A stretch of 64,000 nt of DNA from Staphylococcus nepalensis (GCF_014635045.1 NZ_BMCF01000002.1:124001-188000), one strand, 5' to 3'; positions 1 to 9,715 are shown, counted from the first letter of the stretch. Made by a program: numbers and translations. The notes: a model not told the origin generated them from the sequence alone.

Positions 1-597
1 ATAGGAAAAGTCCCCTTAAATTTTGAAGCGGCAGATACGTTAAGTTTAAGTGGGCATAAATTTCATGGATTAAAAGGCCAAGGTGTTTTATTTGTGCGTA
101 ACTTACATCAGCTTGAACCGATTATTCACGGTGGCGGACAAGAGTATGGCGTCAGAAGTGGGACAGTGAATTTACCTGTAGACATATCCATAGTAAAAGC
201 CTTGAAAATAGCTGTAAATGAAACGAATGAATTGTATAATAAATTAAGTGCATTTAATCTCGAAATCATTCAATTTCTGAAAGGTTACCATGGTGTGCAA
301 GTCAATTCTCCTCTCGGTGCATCGCCGCACATTTTGAATATTGGCCTTCCTGGTGTGAAAGGTGAAGTTTTAGTTAATGCATTTTCTAAAAATGATATTA
401 TGCTTTCTACTACAAGCGCTTGCTCATCTAAAAAAGCGTCTTTAAACGAAGTACTTTTAGCAATGAAGATACCCAAAAAACAAATCGAAGGTAGTATTCG
501 AATATCCATGGGTGCTAATACGACCTCTGATGATATTCAAACTTTCAAAGAAAAATTTAAAAATGTATATGAAGAAGTAAGGGAGTTGTTAAGATGA
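1..597 (+). CDS. nifZ: Cysteine desulfurase (NifS/IscS-like), 5'-truncated by the window edge
   Basis: C-terminal part of a class V aminotransferase-fold, PLP-dependent cysteine desulfurase that takes sulfur from cysteine and hands it on as a persulfide. The reading frame is open from base 1, so the start lies outside the window. The motif SGHKFHG holds the PLP-binding lysine (visible residue 20), and the segment around [10 protein letters not shown] carries the catalytic cysteine loop. The stop overlaps the ATG of thiI (ATGA), so the two are translationally coupled. In B. subtilis the paralogue beside thiI (NifZ) feeds sulfur to ThiI, and I infer the same role here rather than general Fe-S assembly. 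Confidence 0.93.
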   Translation: MGKVPLNFEAADTLSLSGHKFHGLKGQGVLFVRNLHQLEPIIHGGGQEYGVRSGTVNLPVDISIVKALKIAVNETNELYNKLSAFNLEIIQFLKGYHGVQVNSPLGASPHILNIGLPGVKGEVLVNAFSKNDIMLSTTSACSSKKASLNEVLLAMKIPKKQIEGSIRISMGANTTSDDIQTFKEKFKNVYEEVRELLR

Positions 598-1817
598 TTT
601 ATGATCACATATTAGTGAGATATGGCGAACTAACATTAAAAGGCGCTAACCGAAAGATGTTTGTTAATAAATTGCGTGCAAATGTTAAACGTGCTTTAAT
701 GCCGTTGCAAGGTTATAAAGTTAAAGCGAATAGAGATAGAATGTACATTGAATTATACGAAGGGGCAGATATAGATGAAATGTGTCGTAGACTGGAAAAA
801 GTATTCGGTATATATTCTATAAGCCCTGTGTTGAAAATTGAGAAAACAGTGGAAGCGGTACGTGATATTGCTGTGAAATTTGCTCGAGATTACGAAAGTG
901 ACGATACGTTTAAAATTGACGTCAAACGTTCAGATAAAAACTTTTCATATGATACGTATCAATTGCAAAAGGATATTGGTGGTGCAGTGTTAAATGCGAC
1001 AGACCATTTAACGGTGGATGTACATCACCCTGATCATACAATTAAAGTAGAAGTACGTTTAGATGCGATTTATGTTTATGATAAAGTGATTTCTGGTTCA
1101 GGCGGTCTACCAGTTGGTACAGGCGGCAAGACGTTATTGATGTTATCGGGTGGCATTGATTCTCCGGTAGCAGGTATTGAGGTTATGAGAAGAGGGGTCA
1201 CTGTCGAAGCAATTCACTTTCATAGCCCACCATTCACAAGTGAAAAAGCGAAAGATAAAGTGATTGAATTAACACGAATTATGTCGACACACGTTGGCCC
1301 TATCAAATTACACATTGTGCCATTTACTAACTTACAAAAACAAATTAATAAAGAAGTCCATGAACGATATACGATGACTTCAACGCGACGTATGATGATG
1401 CGTGTTGCAGATAAACTTGTGCATGAGATTGGCGCACATGCCATTGTAAATGGTGAAAATTTAGGACAGGTTGCGAGCCAAACATTAAAAAGTATGTACG
1501 CAATTAATCGTGTGACATCAACGCCAGTATTACGTCCGCTATTAACTCTAGACAAAGAAGATATTGTCAAAAAATCTAAAGATATCGGTACGTTTGATGT
1601 TTCTATTCAGCCATTTGAAGATTGTTGCACAATTTTCACACCCAAAAACCCTGTAACAGAACCAGATATTGAAAAAGTAGAAAAATTTGAAAGCGTCTAT
1701 GATTTTGAACCTTTAGTGCAAGAAGCGTTTGAACAAATTGAAACTTTAACAATCACACCAGATTATCAAAGTGACAAAGATTCTGAAACACAAGCACTAG
1801 CAGATAATTTATTCTAA
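594..1817 (+). CDS. thiI: tRNA 4-thiouridine synthase ThiI
   Basis: Makes s4U at position 8 of tRNA by adenylating the uridine and adding sulfur from the neighbouring cysteine desulfurase. The N-terminal part matches the ferredoxin-like/THUMP RNA-binding region (about residues 60-165). The PP-loop ATPase motif SGGIDSP lies near residues 185-191. At 407 residues it has the short Gram-positive form, without the C-terminal rhodanese domain of E. coli ThiI; a CC pair occurs in FEDCCTIF near residue 345. The ATG overlaps the upstream stop. Thiazole synthesis is another known role of the E. coli protein but is unlikely without the rhodanese domain. Confidence 0.97.
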   Translation: MIYDHILVRYGELTLKGANRKMFVNKLRANVKRALMPLQGYKVKANRDRMYIELYEGADIDEMCRRLEKVFGIYSISPVLKIEKTVEAVRDIAVKFARDYESDDTFKIDVKRSDKNFSYDTYQLQKDIGGAVLNATDHLTVDVHHPDHTIKVEVRLDAIYVYDKVISGSGGLPVGTGGKTLLMLSGGIDSPVAGIEVMRRGVTVEAIHFHSPPFTSEKAKDKVIELTRIMSTHVGPIKLHIVPFTNLQKQINKEVHERYTMTSTRRMMMRVADKLVHEIGAHAIVNGENLGQVASQTLKSMYAINRVTSTPVLRPLLTLDKEDIVKKSKDIGTFDVSIQPFEDCCTIFTPKNPVTEPDIEKVEKFESVYDFEPLVQEAFEQIETLTITPDYQSDKDSETQALADNLF

Positions 1818-1892
1818 TATAGCCTTACATTTATCTATTAGATATCATAATGAATGCTTATAAATTAGATAATATAGACAGGGGATGGAAAC

Positions 1893-2669
1893 ATGTTAGA
1901 TTGGGATATTTCAATTGTCCTTATAATTATACTTCTAGGTTTTTTAGCAGCTTTTATTGATGCTGTTGTAGGTGGCGGTGGACTAATTTCTATACCAGCG
2001 TTATTAGCAGTAGGCATGCCCCCTTCAATGGCATTAGGGACAAATAAGCTAGCAAGTTCTTTTGGTTCTTTAACAAGCGCTTATCGCTTTTTGAGATCAG
2101 GTAATGTTGATCTAAAGATTGTAGGAAAACTATTTCCGTTTGTATTTATTTTATCTGTGTGTGGTGCAAGCGTGGCTACGTTTTTACCGGCTGAATTGTT
2201 GAAACCACTCGTAATTATAATATTAACAATAGTCATGATTTATACACTTGCCAAAAAAGATTGGGGCAGTGTCCGTACGTACACTAAATTAACGTTTGGA
2301 AAAGCAGTCATATTTACCATGCTTATGTCATTAATAGGTTTTTATGATGGATTTTTAGGTGGCGGAACAGGGTCATTTATGCTCTTTATTCTATTAATGT
2401 TTGGCTTTGATTTTTTAGGGGCTGCAGGTAATGCTAAAGTATTAAATTTTGCATCCAATTTAGGTGCTTTATTATTATTCATGATACTAGGTCAGGTTGA
2501 CTATTTTTATGGGTTGATTATGGCTATAAGTATGATTTGTGGCTCTTATGTTGGTGCAGCTTTTGCAATTAAAAAAGGTGTAAGCTATGTCAAAGGTTTG
2601 TTTATTATCGTTACAGCAATATTAATTTTAAAAAATGCTTATGACTATATTATACAAGTAATACATTAG
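1893..2669 (+). CDS. TSUP-family (TauE/SafE) membrane permease
   Basis: A 258-residue integral membrane protein with about eight hydrophobic segments. The duplicated glycine-rich motifs VGGGGLISIPAL near the N-terminus and FLGGGTGSFMLF in the second half are typical of the TauE/SafE sulfite/sulfoacetate exporter family. The substrate cannot be read from sequence; these proteins are linked to export of sulfur-containing or organic anions. The position after two sulfur-transfer genes is suggestive, but the 75-base gap means co-function is only an inference. It starts at an ATG 5-8 bases after a GGGGA Shine-Dalgarno and ends before a strong terminator. Confidence 0.88.
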   Translation: MLDWDISIVLIIILLGFLAAFIDAVVGGGGLISIPALLAVGMPPSMALGTNKLASSFGSLTSAYRFLRSGNVDLKIVGKLFPFVFILSVCGASVATFLPAELLKPLVIIILTIVMIYTLAKKDWGSVRTYTKLTFGKAVIFTMLMSLIGFYDGFLGGGTGSFMLFILLMFGFDFLGAAGNAKVLNFASNLGALLLFMILGQVDYFYGLIMAISMICGSYVGAAFAIKKGVSYVKGLFIIVTAILILKNAYDYIIQVIH

Positions 2670-2730
2670 GTGAAAGTATAATTTAAATTATAACAATATA
2701 TTATTTTAATAGCATATTTATAAAAATAAT

Positions 2731-2790
2731 GAAGCAGGCAAGAAAACTAAAATAGAAATATTTGTTTTCGTTAGCCTGCTCCTTTTATAT
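2731..2790 (+). terminator. Rho-independent terminator after the TSUP gene
   Basis: The arms AGCAGGCAAGAAAAC and GTTTTCGTTAGCCTGCT pair with small internal bulges around an A-rich loop and are followed by CCTTTTAT. It separates the sulfur-transfer genes from sppA. Confidence 0.8.
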
Positions 2791-2882
2791 TTAAAAAGTA
2801 AATTGAGGTATACACCGTTTAATTGATTATGTTTAAATTGTATTTGGAAAGATTGAAATAAATATTATGGGAGTGAATAGAG

Positions 2883-3875
2883 ATGTCGAAGAAAAGGGGC
2901 ATAGCAATTGTACTTGCAGTAGTTATTGTACTAGGAGGTGTCGTTATGAGTTCGATTTCGACTGTTATATCTTCGCTTTTTAATGAAGATAGTTCATCGG
3001 AAATGGATCCATTTACTGAAACAGTTGAAAAAGAAGGCGACGCTACCAAGAGAATTGCGCATTTAACTTTAAATGGAGAAATAGCTGAAGGAACCGGAGG
3101 CGGTATGTTTGGAGGATCTGGTTATAACCACGAAGCATTTCTTAAACAATTAGATAAAGTTAAAAAAGATAGTTCGATTAAAGGTGTGCTGTTAAGTATT
3201 AATACACCTGGTGGTGGCACATACCCAAGTGATGAAATTTATAAAAAGATTAAAGAAATAAAACAAAAACATAAAAAGGTTTATGTACATATGGGGTCAA
3301 TGGCCGCTTCAGGTGGTTATTATATAGCTGCACCATCTGATAAAATTTACGCTGGTCCTCAAACGACAACTGGTTCCATAGGCGTTATTATGTCAAACGT
3401 AGATTATTCAGGTTTACAAGAAAAACTAGGCGTTAAAGAAAATGTAATCAAATCTGGTAAACATAAAGATATTATGAGTAGTTCCAGAGAAATGACTAGT
3501 GAAGAAAAAGATATATTGCAGTCAGTATTAGACGATAGTTATGAACGATTTGTTAATATTGTTGAAGATGGCAGAGACATGTCAGAAGAAAAAGTTAAAA
3601 AATTGGCTGACGGTCGTATCTATAGTGCGCAACAAGCTAAAGCAAATGGCTTGATAGATGAAATTGGTTATAAAGATAACGCTTTGAAAGCACTAAAAAA
3701 AGATATCAATGCTGAAGATGCAGAAGTATTTAAATATAGCGAAGGCGGCGGTTGGTTCAGCTCTCTCTATTCCACTAAAACAACAATAGGTCAATTCAAG
3801 AATGACTTAAACGAATTAAAATCAATTATCAAAAATGATACAGAAGCTGAACCGATGTATCTATACGAAGGTTAG
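2883..3875 (+). CDS. sppA: Signal peptide peptidase SppA
   Basis: Membrane-anchored serine protease of the S49 family that degrades signal peptides left after secretion. An N-terminal transmembrane anchor (about residues 5-25) precedes the protease domain. The nucleophile lies in MAASGGYY (Ser143) and the general base lysine in SGKHKDIM (Lys195), matching the Ser/Lys dyad of Gram-positive SppA. Its 330 residues are the single-domain short form that assembles as an octamer in Bacillus. The ATG follows GGGAGTG with good spacing. The next gene starts about ten bases after the stop, so they are probably one transcript. Confidence 0.95.
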   Translation: MSKKRGIAIVLAVVIVLGGVVMSSISTVISSLFNEDSSSEMDPFTETVEKEGDATKRIAHLTLNGEIAEGTGGGMFGGSGYNHEAFLKQLDKVKKDSSIKGVLLSINTPGGGTYPSDEIYKKIKEIKQKHKKVYVHMGSMAASGGYYIAAPSDKIYAGPQTTTGSIGVIMSNVDYSGLQEKLGVKENVIKSGKHKDIMSSSREMTSEEKDILQSVLDDSYERFVNIVEDGRDMSEEKVKKLADGRIYSAQQAKANGLIDEIGYKDNALKALKKDINAEDAEVFKYSEGGGWFSSLYSTKTTIGQFKNDLNELKSIIKNDTEAEPMYLYEG

Positions 3876-3884
3876 GTGTATATA

Positions 3885-4436
3885 ATGGATAAGCACACAA
3901 ACGAAGAAGCGGTACAAAACGATTCGAAAAATCATACATCTGAAATAGAAACACTCTATCACCAACAATTAGCGAAGTCTTTATACGCCGGGTTTGGGAT
4001 AAGATTTTGGAGCTTTATTATTGATTTATTAATCATATTTGGTCTTCATAGTTTGGTTTTAAAGCCCATATATCAATTTACTAATATAGATGAAATGAAG
4101 TTATGGATTGATTATTTTAGTATCGGTCATATGTTAGATGCACTTATTTTTTATATTTACTTTGTATTAATGACTAAGTTTTTCAAACAAACTATTGGAA
4201 AAATGATTTGTAATATTAGAGTAGAACGGTTAGATCGTCAACCGCTTTCATGGTCGGATGTTTTATTTAGAGAATGGATCGGCCGTATTATCAGTGGTGT
4301 AATGTTTAACTTACCGTACTTGGTTACATTATTTACTGACAAGCATAGAGGGATTCACGACTTCTTTGCTAACACGGTAGTAATAAAAAATAAATTCGAA
4401 AAAATCTTTTACCTAAAAGAAAGTAACAAACTTTAG
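3885..4436 (+). CDS. RDD-family integral membrane protein
   Basis: A 183-residue protein with three to four hydrophobic segments. It carries the RDD-type motif GFGIRFWSFIIDLLI near residue 40 and the family C-terminal signature near DKHRGIHDFF. The function of RDD proteins is largely unknown; some are linked to ion transport. I chose the ATG at this position because AGGTG sits 6 bases upstream; the in-frame GTG nine bases earlier directly abuts the sppA stop and lacks its own ribosome site. Tight linkage with sppA is also found in other staphylococci as far as I recall. Confidence 0.85.
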   Translation: MDKHTNEEAVQNDSKNHTSEIETLYHQQLAKSLYAGFGIRFWSFIIDLLIIFGLHSLVLKPIYQFTNIDEMKLWIDYFSIGHMLDALIFYIYFVLMTKFFKQTIGKMICNIRVERLDRQPLSWSDVLFREWIGRIISGVMFNLPYLVTLFTDKHRGIHDFFANTVVIKNKFEKIFYLKESNKL

Positions 4437-4512
4437 TAGGTATAAGTTTATTTTAATACAGCAAACGGGTATACTATTTGATGTAAGTACTTTTTAATAG
4501 GAGGCGTGCAAT

Positions 4513-5007
4513 ATGGCACAAATTACATTTAAACAGGAACCAGTAACTTTATATGGTTCTCAAGTGAAAAAAGGAGAATTTGCTCCAGAATTTACTGTGT
4601 TAGACAACGACTTGAATGAAGTAAATCTAGAAACTTACGATGGACAAAAAAAATTAATCAGTGTGGTTCCATCAATAGACACAGGTGTATGTGATCAACA
4701 AACACGTAAATTTAATGAAGAAGCTGCGGAAGAAGATGGCGTTGTATTAACGATTTCTGCAGATCTGCCATTTGCGCAAAAAAGATGGTGTGCATCAAAT
4801 GGATTAGACAACGTAATCACTTTGAGCGATCATAGAGATTTATCTTTTGGTAAAACATATGGCGTAGTTATGGAAGAATTACGCTTGTTAGCGCGTTCTG
4901 TTTTTGTATTAGATAAAAATAATAAAGTAATTTATACTGAAGTTGTTCCTGAAGGCACAGATTTTCCAGATTTTGATGCAGCTTTAGAAGCATACCGAAG
5001 CATATAA
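4513..5007 (+). CDS. tpx: Thiol peroxidase (atypical 2-Cys peroxiredoxin)
   Basis: Cytoplasmic peroxiredoxin that reduces hydroperoxides with electrons from thioredoxin. The peroxidatic cysteine is Cys60 in [12 protein letters not shown] and the resolving cysteine is Cys93 in KRWCASNG, the spacing expected for Tpx. The 164-residue length is that of the family. A TATACT -10-like sequence lies about 45 bases before the start and AGGAGGCG provides the ribosome site. A perfect 16-bp inverted repeat with a T tract follows the gene. Confidence 0.97.
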   Translation: MAQITFKQEPVTLYGSQVKKGEFAPEFTVLDNDLNEVNLETYDGQKKLISVVPSIDTGVCDQQTRKFNEEAAEEDGVVLTISADLPFAQKRWCASNGLDNVITLSDHRDLSFGKTYGVVMEELRLLARSVFVLDKNNKVIYTEVVPEGTDFPDFDAALEAYRSI

Positions 5008-5074
5008 AAATATAAAATTGTCATAAGCATACGTTTGAACCGACTCATAAACAGTATCATTGACATTATAATTC

Positions 5075-5149
5075 AAACTGTCCATAATTATTTGGTAATA
5101 TAAGTTAGGGGTACTGACTTAATTTCAACTTAATTATGGACAGTTTTTT
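5075..5149 (+). terminator. Long-loop inverted repeat / terminator between tpx and the methyltransferase gene
   Basis: AAACTGTCCATAATTA (5075-5090) is perfectly complementary to TAATTATGGACAGTTT (5131-5146). The loop is 40 bases and a T run follows. The T run ends right at the Shine-Dalgarno of the next gene, so it ends tpx transcripts and may also act as an attenuator. Confidence 0.7.
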
Positions 5150-5164
5150 AGAAAGGACTTTTAA

Positions 5165-6112
5165 ATGGCACAAGAAGAAACAGTAATGGAGAAATTATTT
5201 AAAACACTCGATGATAAAGCTAAGGCTTTGAACGAAGAGAATGGCCAAAGTTTTATGGAAAATTTAGGGCTTGCAATGGAAAACGTTTATACGGAACAAA
5301 GATCATTGCTTGAACAGGCAACCTTACAAGATAGACGTAAGGCATTTCAATTTGCTTACCTAAATTTAATGCAAAAAGAAGATATCCAAGCTAATCACCA
5401 AATTACGCCTGATTCAATCGGCATGATTTTAGGGTTTCTTGCAGCACGCTTCTTAAAGAATAAAGAAGCATTTCATATTGCGGATATAGCTAGTGGCGCT
5501 GGACATTTGAGTGCTTCTGTACACGAGGTATTATCGGAACATACAATGATGCATCATCTCGTTGAAGTCGACCCAGTATTATCACGCGTAAGTGTACATT
5601 TAGCAAACTTTTTAGAAATCCCATTTGATGTGTATCCTCAAGATGCTATCATGCCTTTACCTTTTGAAGATGCCGACGTCGTTATTGGCGATCTACCCAT
5701 TGGTTATTATCCATTAGATGACAGAAGCAAAGAAATGGAATTAGGGTTTGATGAAGGGCATAGTTTTTCGCACTATTTATTAATTGAACAAGCAATTAGT
5801 GCATTAAAAACATCTGGTTATGCATTCTTAGTGGTGCCAAGTGATTTATTTGAAGGTACAAATGTGAAACAGTTGCAAAACTTTATTGCTACAGAAACAG
5901 AAATGCAAGCATTTTTAAATTTACCATCTACATTGTTTAAAAATGAAAAGGCACGTAAATCTATCCTTATTTTACAGAAAAAAGAAACTAATGTAACGAA
6001 GCCTGTAGAGGTGCTATTAGCAAATATACCTGATTTCAAAAGCCCACAACAGTTCCAAGCATTTTTACAAGATTTAAATGCTTGGATGGCAGAAAATCAC
6101 CCTGAAAATTAA
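5165..6112 (+). CDS. YtxK-like class I SAM-dependent methyltransferase
   Basis: A 315-residue protein with an N-terminal helical part and an adenine-methylase-like Rossmann core. The SAM-binding motif I is ADIASGAGHLSA (about residues 106-116). A modified catalytic motif GDLPIGYYP near residue 175 stands where N6-adenine methylases have (N/D)PPY. It resembles B. subtilis YtxK, which sits beside ackA there too. The substrate is unknown: the fold is that of type I restriction modification subunits, but there is no specificity or restriction partner, so a solitary DNA, RNA or small-molecule methyltransferase is possible. ackA follows 86 bases later. Confidence 0.85.
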   Translation: MAQEETVMEKLFKTLDDKAKALNEENGQSFMENLGLAMENVYTEQRSLLEQATLQDRRKAFQFAYLNLMQKEDIQANHQITPDSIGMILGFLAARFLKNKEAFHIADIASGAGHLSASVHEVLSEHTMMHHLVEVDPVLSRVSVHLANFLEIPFDVYPQDAIMPLPFEDADVVIGDLPIGYYPLDDRSKEMELGFDEGHSFSHYLLIEQAISALKTSGYAFLVVPSDLFEGTNVKQLQNFIATETEMQAFLNLPSTLFKNEKARKSILILQKKETNVTKPVEVLLANIPDFKSPQQFQAFLQDLNAWMAENHPEN

Positions 6113-6198
6113 ACTGTAATATTCTTGAATTCGCACTGTATTAATGATTAAATAGATATGGATATTAAAAACTTAATTTAAATTGGAGGCATTATGCT

Positions 6199-7398
6199 AT
6201 GTCAAAATTAATTTTGGCCATTAACGCTGGTAGTTCATCATTGAAATTTCAACTTATTGAAATGCCGGAAGAAAAAATTGTTACTAAGGGACTTATTGAA
6301 CGTATTGGGTTAAAAGACTCTGTATTTACAATTGAAGTAAATGAAGAAAAACATAAAGAAACTTTAGATATTGCAGATCATGAACAAGCGGTTAATATCA
6401 TGCTAGAAAGCTTCAAGAAACATGGCGTGATTGACAGTATCTACGATATTGATGGCACAGGACACCGTGTTGTACATGGAGGGGAATTATTCCCGAATTC
6501 TGTTTACGTTACAGATGAAGTTGAAGAGCAAATTGAATCTCTAAGTGAATTAGCACCACTACACAACCCTGCAAACTTAATGGGTATTCGTGCTTTCCGC
6601 AAGTTGTTACCAGAAATCCCACATGTAGCTATATTTGATACTTCATTCCATCAAACAATGCCAGAAAAATCATATTTATATAGTTTACCTTATCAATATT
6701 ATGAAGATTATGGTATTCGTAAATATGGCTTCCACGGTACAAGTCATAAATATGTATCACAACGCGCTGCTGAAATTTTGGGGAAACCAATTGAAGAGTT
6801 GCGTATCATTTCATGTCATATCGGTAATGGTGCGTCAATAGCAGCGATAGATGGAGGCGAATCTGTAGATACTTCAATGGGCTTCACACCATTAGCAGGC
6901 GTTACTATGGGCACGCGTTCAGGTAACATTGACCCAGCTTTAATTCCATTTATTATGGAAAAAACTGGTAAAAACGCCGAAGAAGTACTCAACACGCTAA
7001 ATAAAGAATCTGGTTTATTAGGTATTTCTGGTACTTCAAGTGATTTAAGAGATATTATTGACGATGCTAAATCTGGTAAAGAACGTGCACAGTTAGCGTT
7101 AGATGTATTTGCATCTAGAATTCATAAATATATTGGCTCGTATGCTACGCGTATGCACGGTGTAGATGTGATTATCTTTACTGCAGGTGTTGGTGAAAAC
7201 TCTGATCCTGTTAGAGCAAAAGTATTAGAAGGTTTAGAATTTATGGGTGTTTATTGGGACGCTAAGAAAAATGAAGCGATTCATGGCGAAGAAGGCTTTA
7301 TTAACTATCCACATTCACCTGTTAAAGTTATCGTGATTCCAACGAACGAAGAAGTAATGATTGCACGCGATGTTGTTAAATTTGGTAATTTAGACTAA
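6199..7398 (+). CDS. ackA: Acetate kinase
   Basis: Interconverts acetyl phosphate plus ADP and acetate plus ATP, the ATP-yielding step of overflow metabolism. The family motifs occur in order: NAGSSSLKF at the N-terminus, [10 protein letters not shown] near residue 90, the FHGTSHKYV loop, [10 protein letters not shown], and [13 protein letters not shown] around residue 230. Length 399 matches the family. The ATG is preceded by GGAGG at nine bases. The gene lies directly after the YtxK-like gene, an arrangement conserved in Bacillales. Confidence 0.98.
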   Translation: MSKLILAINAGSSSLKFQLIEMPEEKIVTKGLIERIGLKDSVFTIEVNEEKHKETLDIADHEQAVNIMLESFKKHGVIDSIYDIDGTGHRVVHGGELFPNSVYVTDEVEEQIESLSELAPLHNPANLMGIRAFRKLLPEIPHVAIFDTSFHQTMPEKSYLYSLPYQYYEDYGIRKYGFHGTSHKYVSQRAAEILGKPIEELRIISCHIGNGASIAAIDGGESVDTSMGFTPLAGVTMGTRSGNIDPALIPFIMEKTGKNAEEVLNTLNKESGLLGISGTSSDLRDIIDDAKSGKERAQLALDVFASRIHKYIGSYATRMHGVDVIIFTAGVGENSDPVRAKVLEGLEFMGVYWDAKKNEAIHGEEGFINYPHSPVKVIVIPTNEEVMIARDVVKFGNLD

Positions 7399-7559
7399 TG
7401 TTACAGAGGACGAGATATCAATTATGTCTCGGCTTCAAAGTAGGATACACAGCGTGAGCGTAAAGTAGCACTTCTTAATTTATGCAGTTAGTGATACTTA
7501 TGCATATGCTTTAACACGTGTTTGTGATTTAACTTCACTTTTTACTTATACATGCGAGG

Positions 7560-7596
7560 GCGAGATAGAATTTATAAATTCTATCTCGCTTTTTTA
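7560..7596 (+). terminator. Terminator after ackA
   Basis: The 30-base stretch starting GCGAGATAGAATTT and ending ATTCTATCTCGC is a perfect palindrome, followed by TTTTTTAT. It is about 160 bases after the ackA stop and belongs to the recurrent GAG-rich hairpin family of this window. Confidence 0.8.
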
Positions 7597-7750
7597 TATA
7601 CTTAAATTCGGTGTCTCAGCGTATATCATTTAAAAAGGTCATTATTTTCTTTTAATTAAATGCTTATAGCTTAAATCAAGGTCATATATGTTAAAAGATT
7701 TTAAACCCATTATACTTTTTGACAACTACTTAAATATTTGGGGCAAAACT

Positions 7751-7798
7751 AAAAGACGACACAACTGTGTTTAATTCAATAGTTAGTCGTCTTATAGT
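7751..7798 (-). terminator. Terminator of the phytase-like gene
   Basis: AAGACGAC and GTCGTCTT arms flank an AT-rich loop, and on the minus strand the stem is followed by TTTAGTTTT. It lies just beyond the stop of the minus-strand gene. Confidence 0.65.
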
Positions 7799-7805
7799 TT
7801 ACATA

Positions 7806-8984
7806 TTATTTTTCATCTGTTGGCTCTACATCAAAAGCAATCAGATTCGTTTGCTGTTTGTTATTGAAGTTATTATCTGAAATAAGCACTAAACTGTCAT
7901 GGCCATTTGGTAGTTTAGGACCGAATGTCATACCTTCAATATTATCAATATGGCCAACATCTTGTTCATTTAAATTTGCAATTAAATGTTTTTTAACTGG
8001 TGATATTTTATGATTTTGAATTGAATTCATATTTTTAATGTTTGTGCCACTCGTCACATCCGCTTTATATATACGTATATCATTTTTAAATTGATTATTA
8101 TTGTTTTGAACACTTGCACGTTCTAATATTAAAAGTTCTTTTTCATTTAACATTAATATTTCGGCGATGCCATTTTCTGCTTCTTTATTTTTACCAGGTT
8201 TTTGAGGGATGGCGTCTAGCGGGTAGGCAATTTCAGAGATGGTATCTCCTTGTCTATTATACTGTGTTAAGCGGGTATGGGAACCTGAATTTGTAGTTGG
8301 TAATTGATCATCTTGAATAATTGGTGCTTCCATCGATGCCCAAATATGTTTGCCATCTTCAGTAAAGGTACTGCCTTCTAATGCTAGATTATTACGAAAG
8401 CCTTGTTTGTTTTGATGATCCATTTTAAGTGGGGTATGTATTGGAATTTCAGAAATAAAATCACCATTTTTAGATGCTATTCTTATGAATGGATTTAACC
8501 CCAACTCACGGTCGCCTTCACTGGTGTATAGAATTTGATGATTGTTTAAAGGATTAACGCGAATTGATTCAGGATCGGCTACCGCATGATTTGATTCAGA
8601 GGTAAAGTCATTTTTGTTTGGATATGTTGTTTTATCTGGCTGTTTTAGATAATGCATTTGAGTAAACTTAATATGATTAAACTGTTGCTTATTATAATTA
8701 ATATGTGCTTCATAAAATCTAGCATGGTCTTTTTCTGAACGATCGTCACTAATCATTAGCCATGTGTTACTTTTAGGGTCGTAATCTATGCCAGACAAGC
8801 CACCGATACTAGCCCCTTTGTATTTTGTTTGATAGGGGATGGTTTCTGTATCGATGTATGTTAGTTGCGAGGCAGTTTTTTGATTGGATTTCATATTTTT
8901 TGTTTCTGCATATGTATTAGAGGAAAGACTTAAAATGGAACAACCTACTATACTCAAAATAATTATCCTTTTAAAAGAATTCAT
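7806..8984 (-). CDS. Secreted esterase-like/phytase-like beta-propeller protein
   Basis: A 392-residue exported protein. An N-terminal signal peptide (MNSFKRIIILSIVGCSILSL, probable cleavage after TYA near residue 26) precedes a domain like the Pfam family 'esterase-like activity of phytase'. The clearest match is the C-terminal block with NIEGMTFGP and SLVLISDNNF, plus YDPKSNTWLMISDDRS near the start and NLALEGSTFT in the middle. There is no LPXTG anchor, so it is probably released. Substrate and physiological role are unknown. It is transcribed opposite to ackA, has terminators on both sides, and is not in the backbone order I recall for S. aureus, suggesting lineage-specific gain or loss. 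Confidence 0.8.
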   Translation of the reverse strand: MNSFKRIIILSIVGCSILSLSSNTYAETKNMKSNQKTASQLTYIDTETIPYQTKYKGASIGGLSGIDYDPKSNTWLMISDDRSEKDHARFYEAHINYNKQQFNHIKFTQMHYLKQPDKTTYPNKNDFTSESNHAVADPESIRVNPLNNHQILYTSEGDRELGLNPFIRIASKNGDFISEIPIHTPLKMDHQNKQGFRNNLALEGSTFTEDGKHIWASMEAPIIQDDQLPTTNSGSHTRLTQYNRQGDTISEIAYPLDAIPQKPGKNKEAENGIAEILMLNEKELLILERASVQNNNNQFKNDIRIYKADVTSGTNIKNMNSIQNHKISPVKKHLIANLNEQDVGHIDNIEGMTFGPKLPNGHDSLVLISDNNFNNKQQTNLIAFDVEPTDEK

Positions 8985-9111
8985 ATCATCTACTCCTTTA
9001 TTTATGTGCTGTTTGATTTAAATTTTAAAATACAAATATGAATTTTGTTTGAAATTGATATAACATGTTTATAACAAATTAATTTAAAAAGCGACCTAAA
9101 AGCAGATTATA

Positions 9112-9152
9112 AAAAAATAGTTTGCTCTCAACATTGAGGCAAACTATTTTTG
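9112..9152 (-). terminator. Terminator after the first universal stress protein gene
   Basis: AAAATAGTTTGC and GCAAACTATTTT arms surround an inner CTCAA/TTGAG pairing. A/T runs on both sides let it work in either direction; it lies beyond the stop of the minus-strand usp gene. Confidence 0.75.
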
Positions 9153-9211
9153 AGTATTTGTATGATTCACAGGATGACATGGTTTAACAATCCAGTTAAA
9201 TTACGCTATTA

Positions 9212-9715
9212 TTAACGCGCTTGATATTTTGATCTGAATTCGTCTGTAGCAACTTGTGGTTGGAAATCTTCAGGAAGTTCTTCAGTGCGCACAACTAATA
9301 CGTCACAAGGTGAGTGGCGAACGATGGCTTCTGATACAGAGCCGACTATGAATCTTTCGACCGCATTAAGGCCTGAAGTACCACACATAATTAAATCTGC
9401 TTCGACATCCGCTGCCAATTTTTTAGGTATAATTGCCTTTGGAGAGCCAAATTCTAAACGTGTTTCCACGTCAGTAACGCCAGCATTTGTAGCGACTTCT
9501 TTGTAACCTTTCAATAGATCTTCAGAGAAGTTTTTAGATTTTTCGGTAAATTGAGCATCGTAAACTTCATAGGAAGAATAAGTTCTTGAATCAATTACAT
9601 TTACAATAGTTAATTTTGCTTCATTACGTTTTGCTACGTCTACTGCTTTGTTGAACGCCCATTCAGCTTCATGTGATCCATCTACTGCAATTAATATGTT
9701 TTTATAAGTTAGCAT
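9212..9715 (-). CDS. Universal stress protein UspA family
   Basis: A 167-residue single-domain Usp with the N-terminal strand MLTYKNILIAVDGS and the nucleotide-binding loop GTSGLNAVERFIVGSVSEAI near residue 125, i.e. the ATP-binding subclass pattern G-x2-G-x9-G-S/T. I chose the ATG that begins MLTYKN because AAGGAGG stands just before it; the ATG 18 bases upstream would put the ribosome site inside the coding region. It is divergent from ald, and cytoplasmic. The staphylococcal backbone also has a usp gene beside ald, as I recall. Confidence 0.92.
   Translation of the reverse strand: MLTYKNILIAVDGSHEAEWAFNKAVDVAKRNEAKLTIVNVIDSRTYSSYEVYDAQFTEKSKNFSEDLLKGYKEVATNAGVTDVETRLEFGSPKAIIPKKLAADVEADLIMCGTSGLNAVERFIVGSVSEAIVRHSPCDVLVVRTEELPEDFQPQVATDEFRSKYQAR

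Larger units (their letters stand above)
7399..7805 (+). other. Intergenic region after ackA
   Basis: About 400 bases without a credible gene. It contains a weak CGAGA/TCTCG hairpin at 7411-7431, a perfect 30-base palindromic terminator at 7560-7589, and at its right edge the terminator of the minus-strand gene. The remaining bases look like unconstrained AT-rich spacer. Confidence 0.6.

Noticed and set aside
7399-7805. Possible decayed gene remnant after ackA
   Set aside because: No frame with recognisable protein motifs could be pieced together; hairpins explain the conserved-looking parts.
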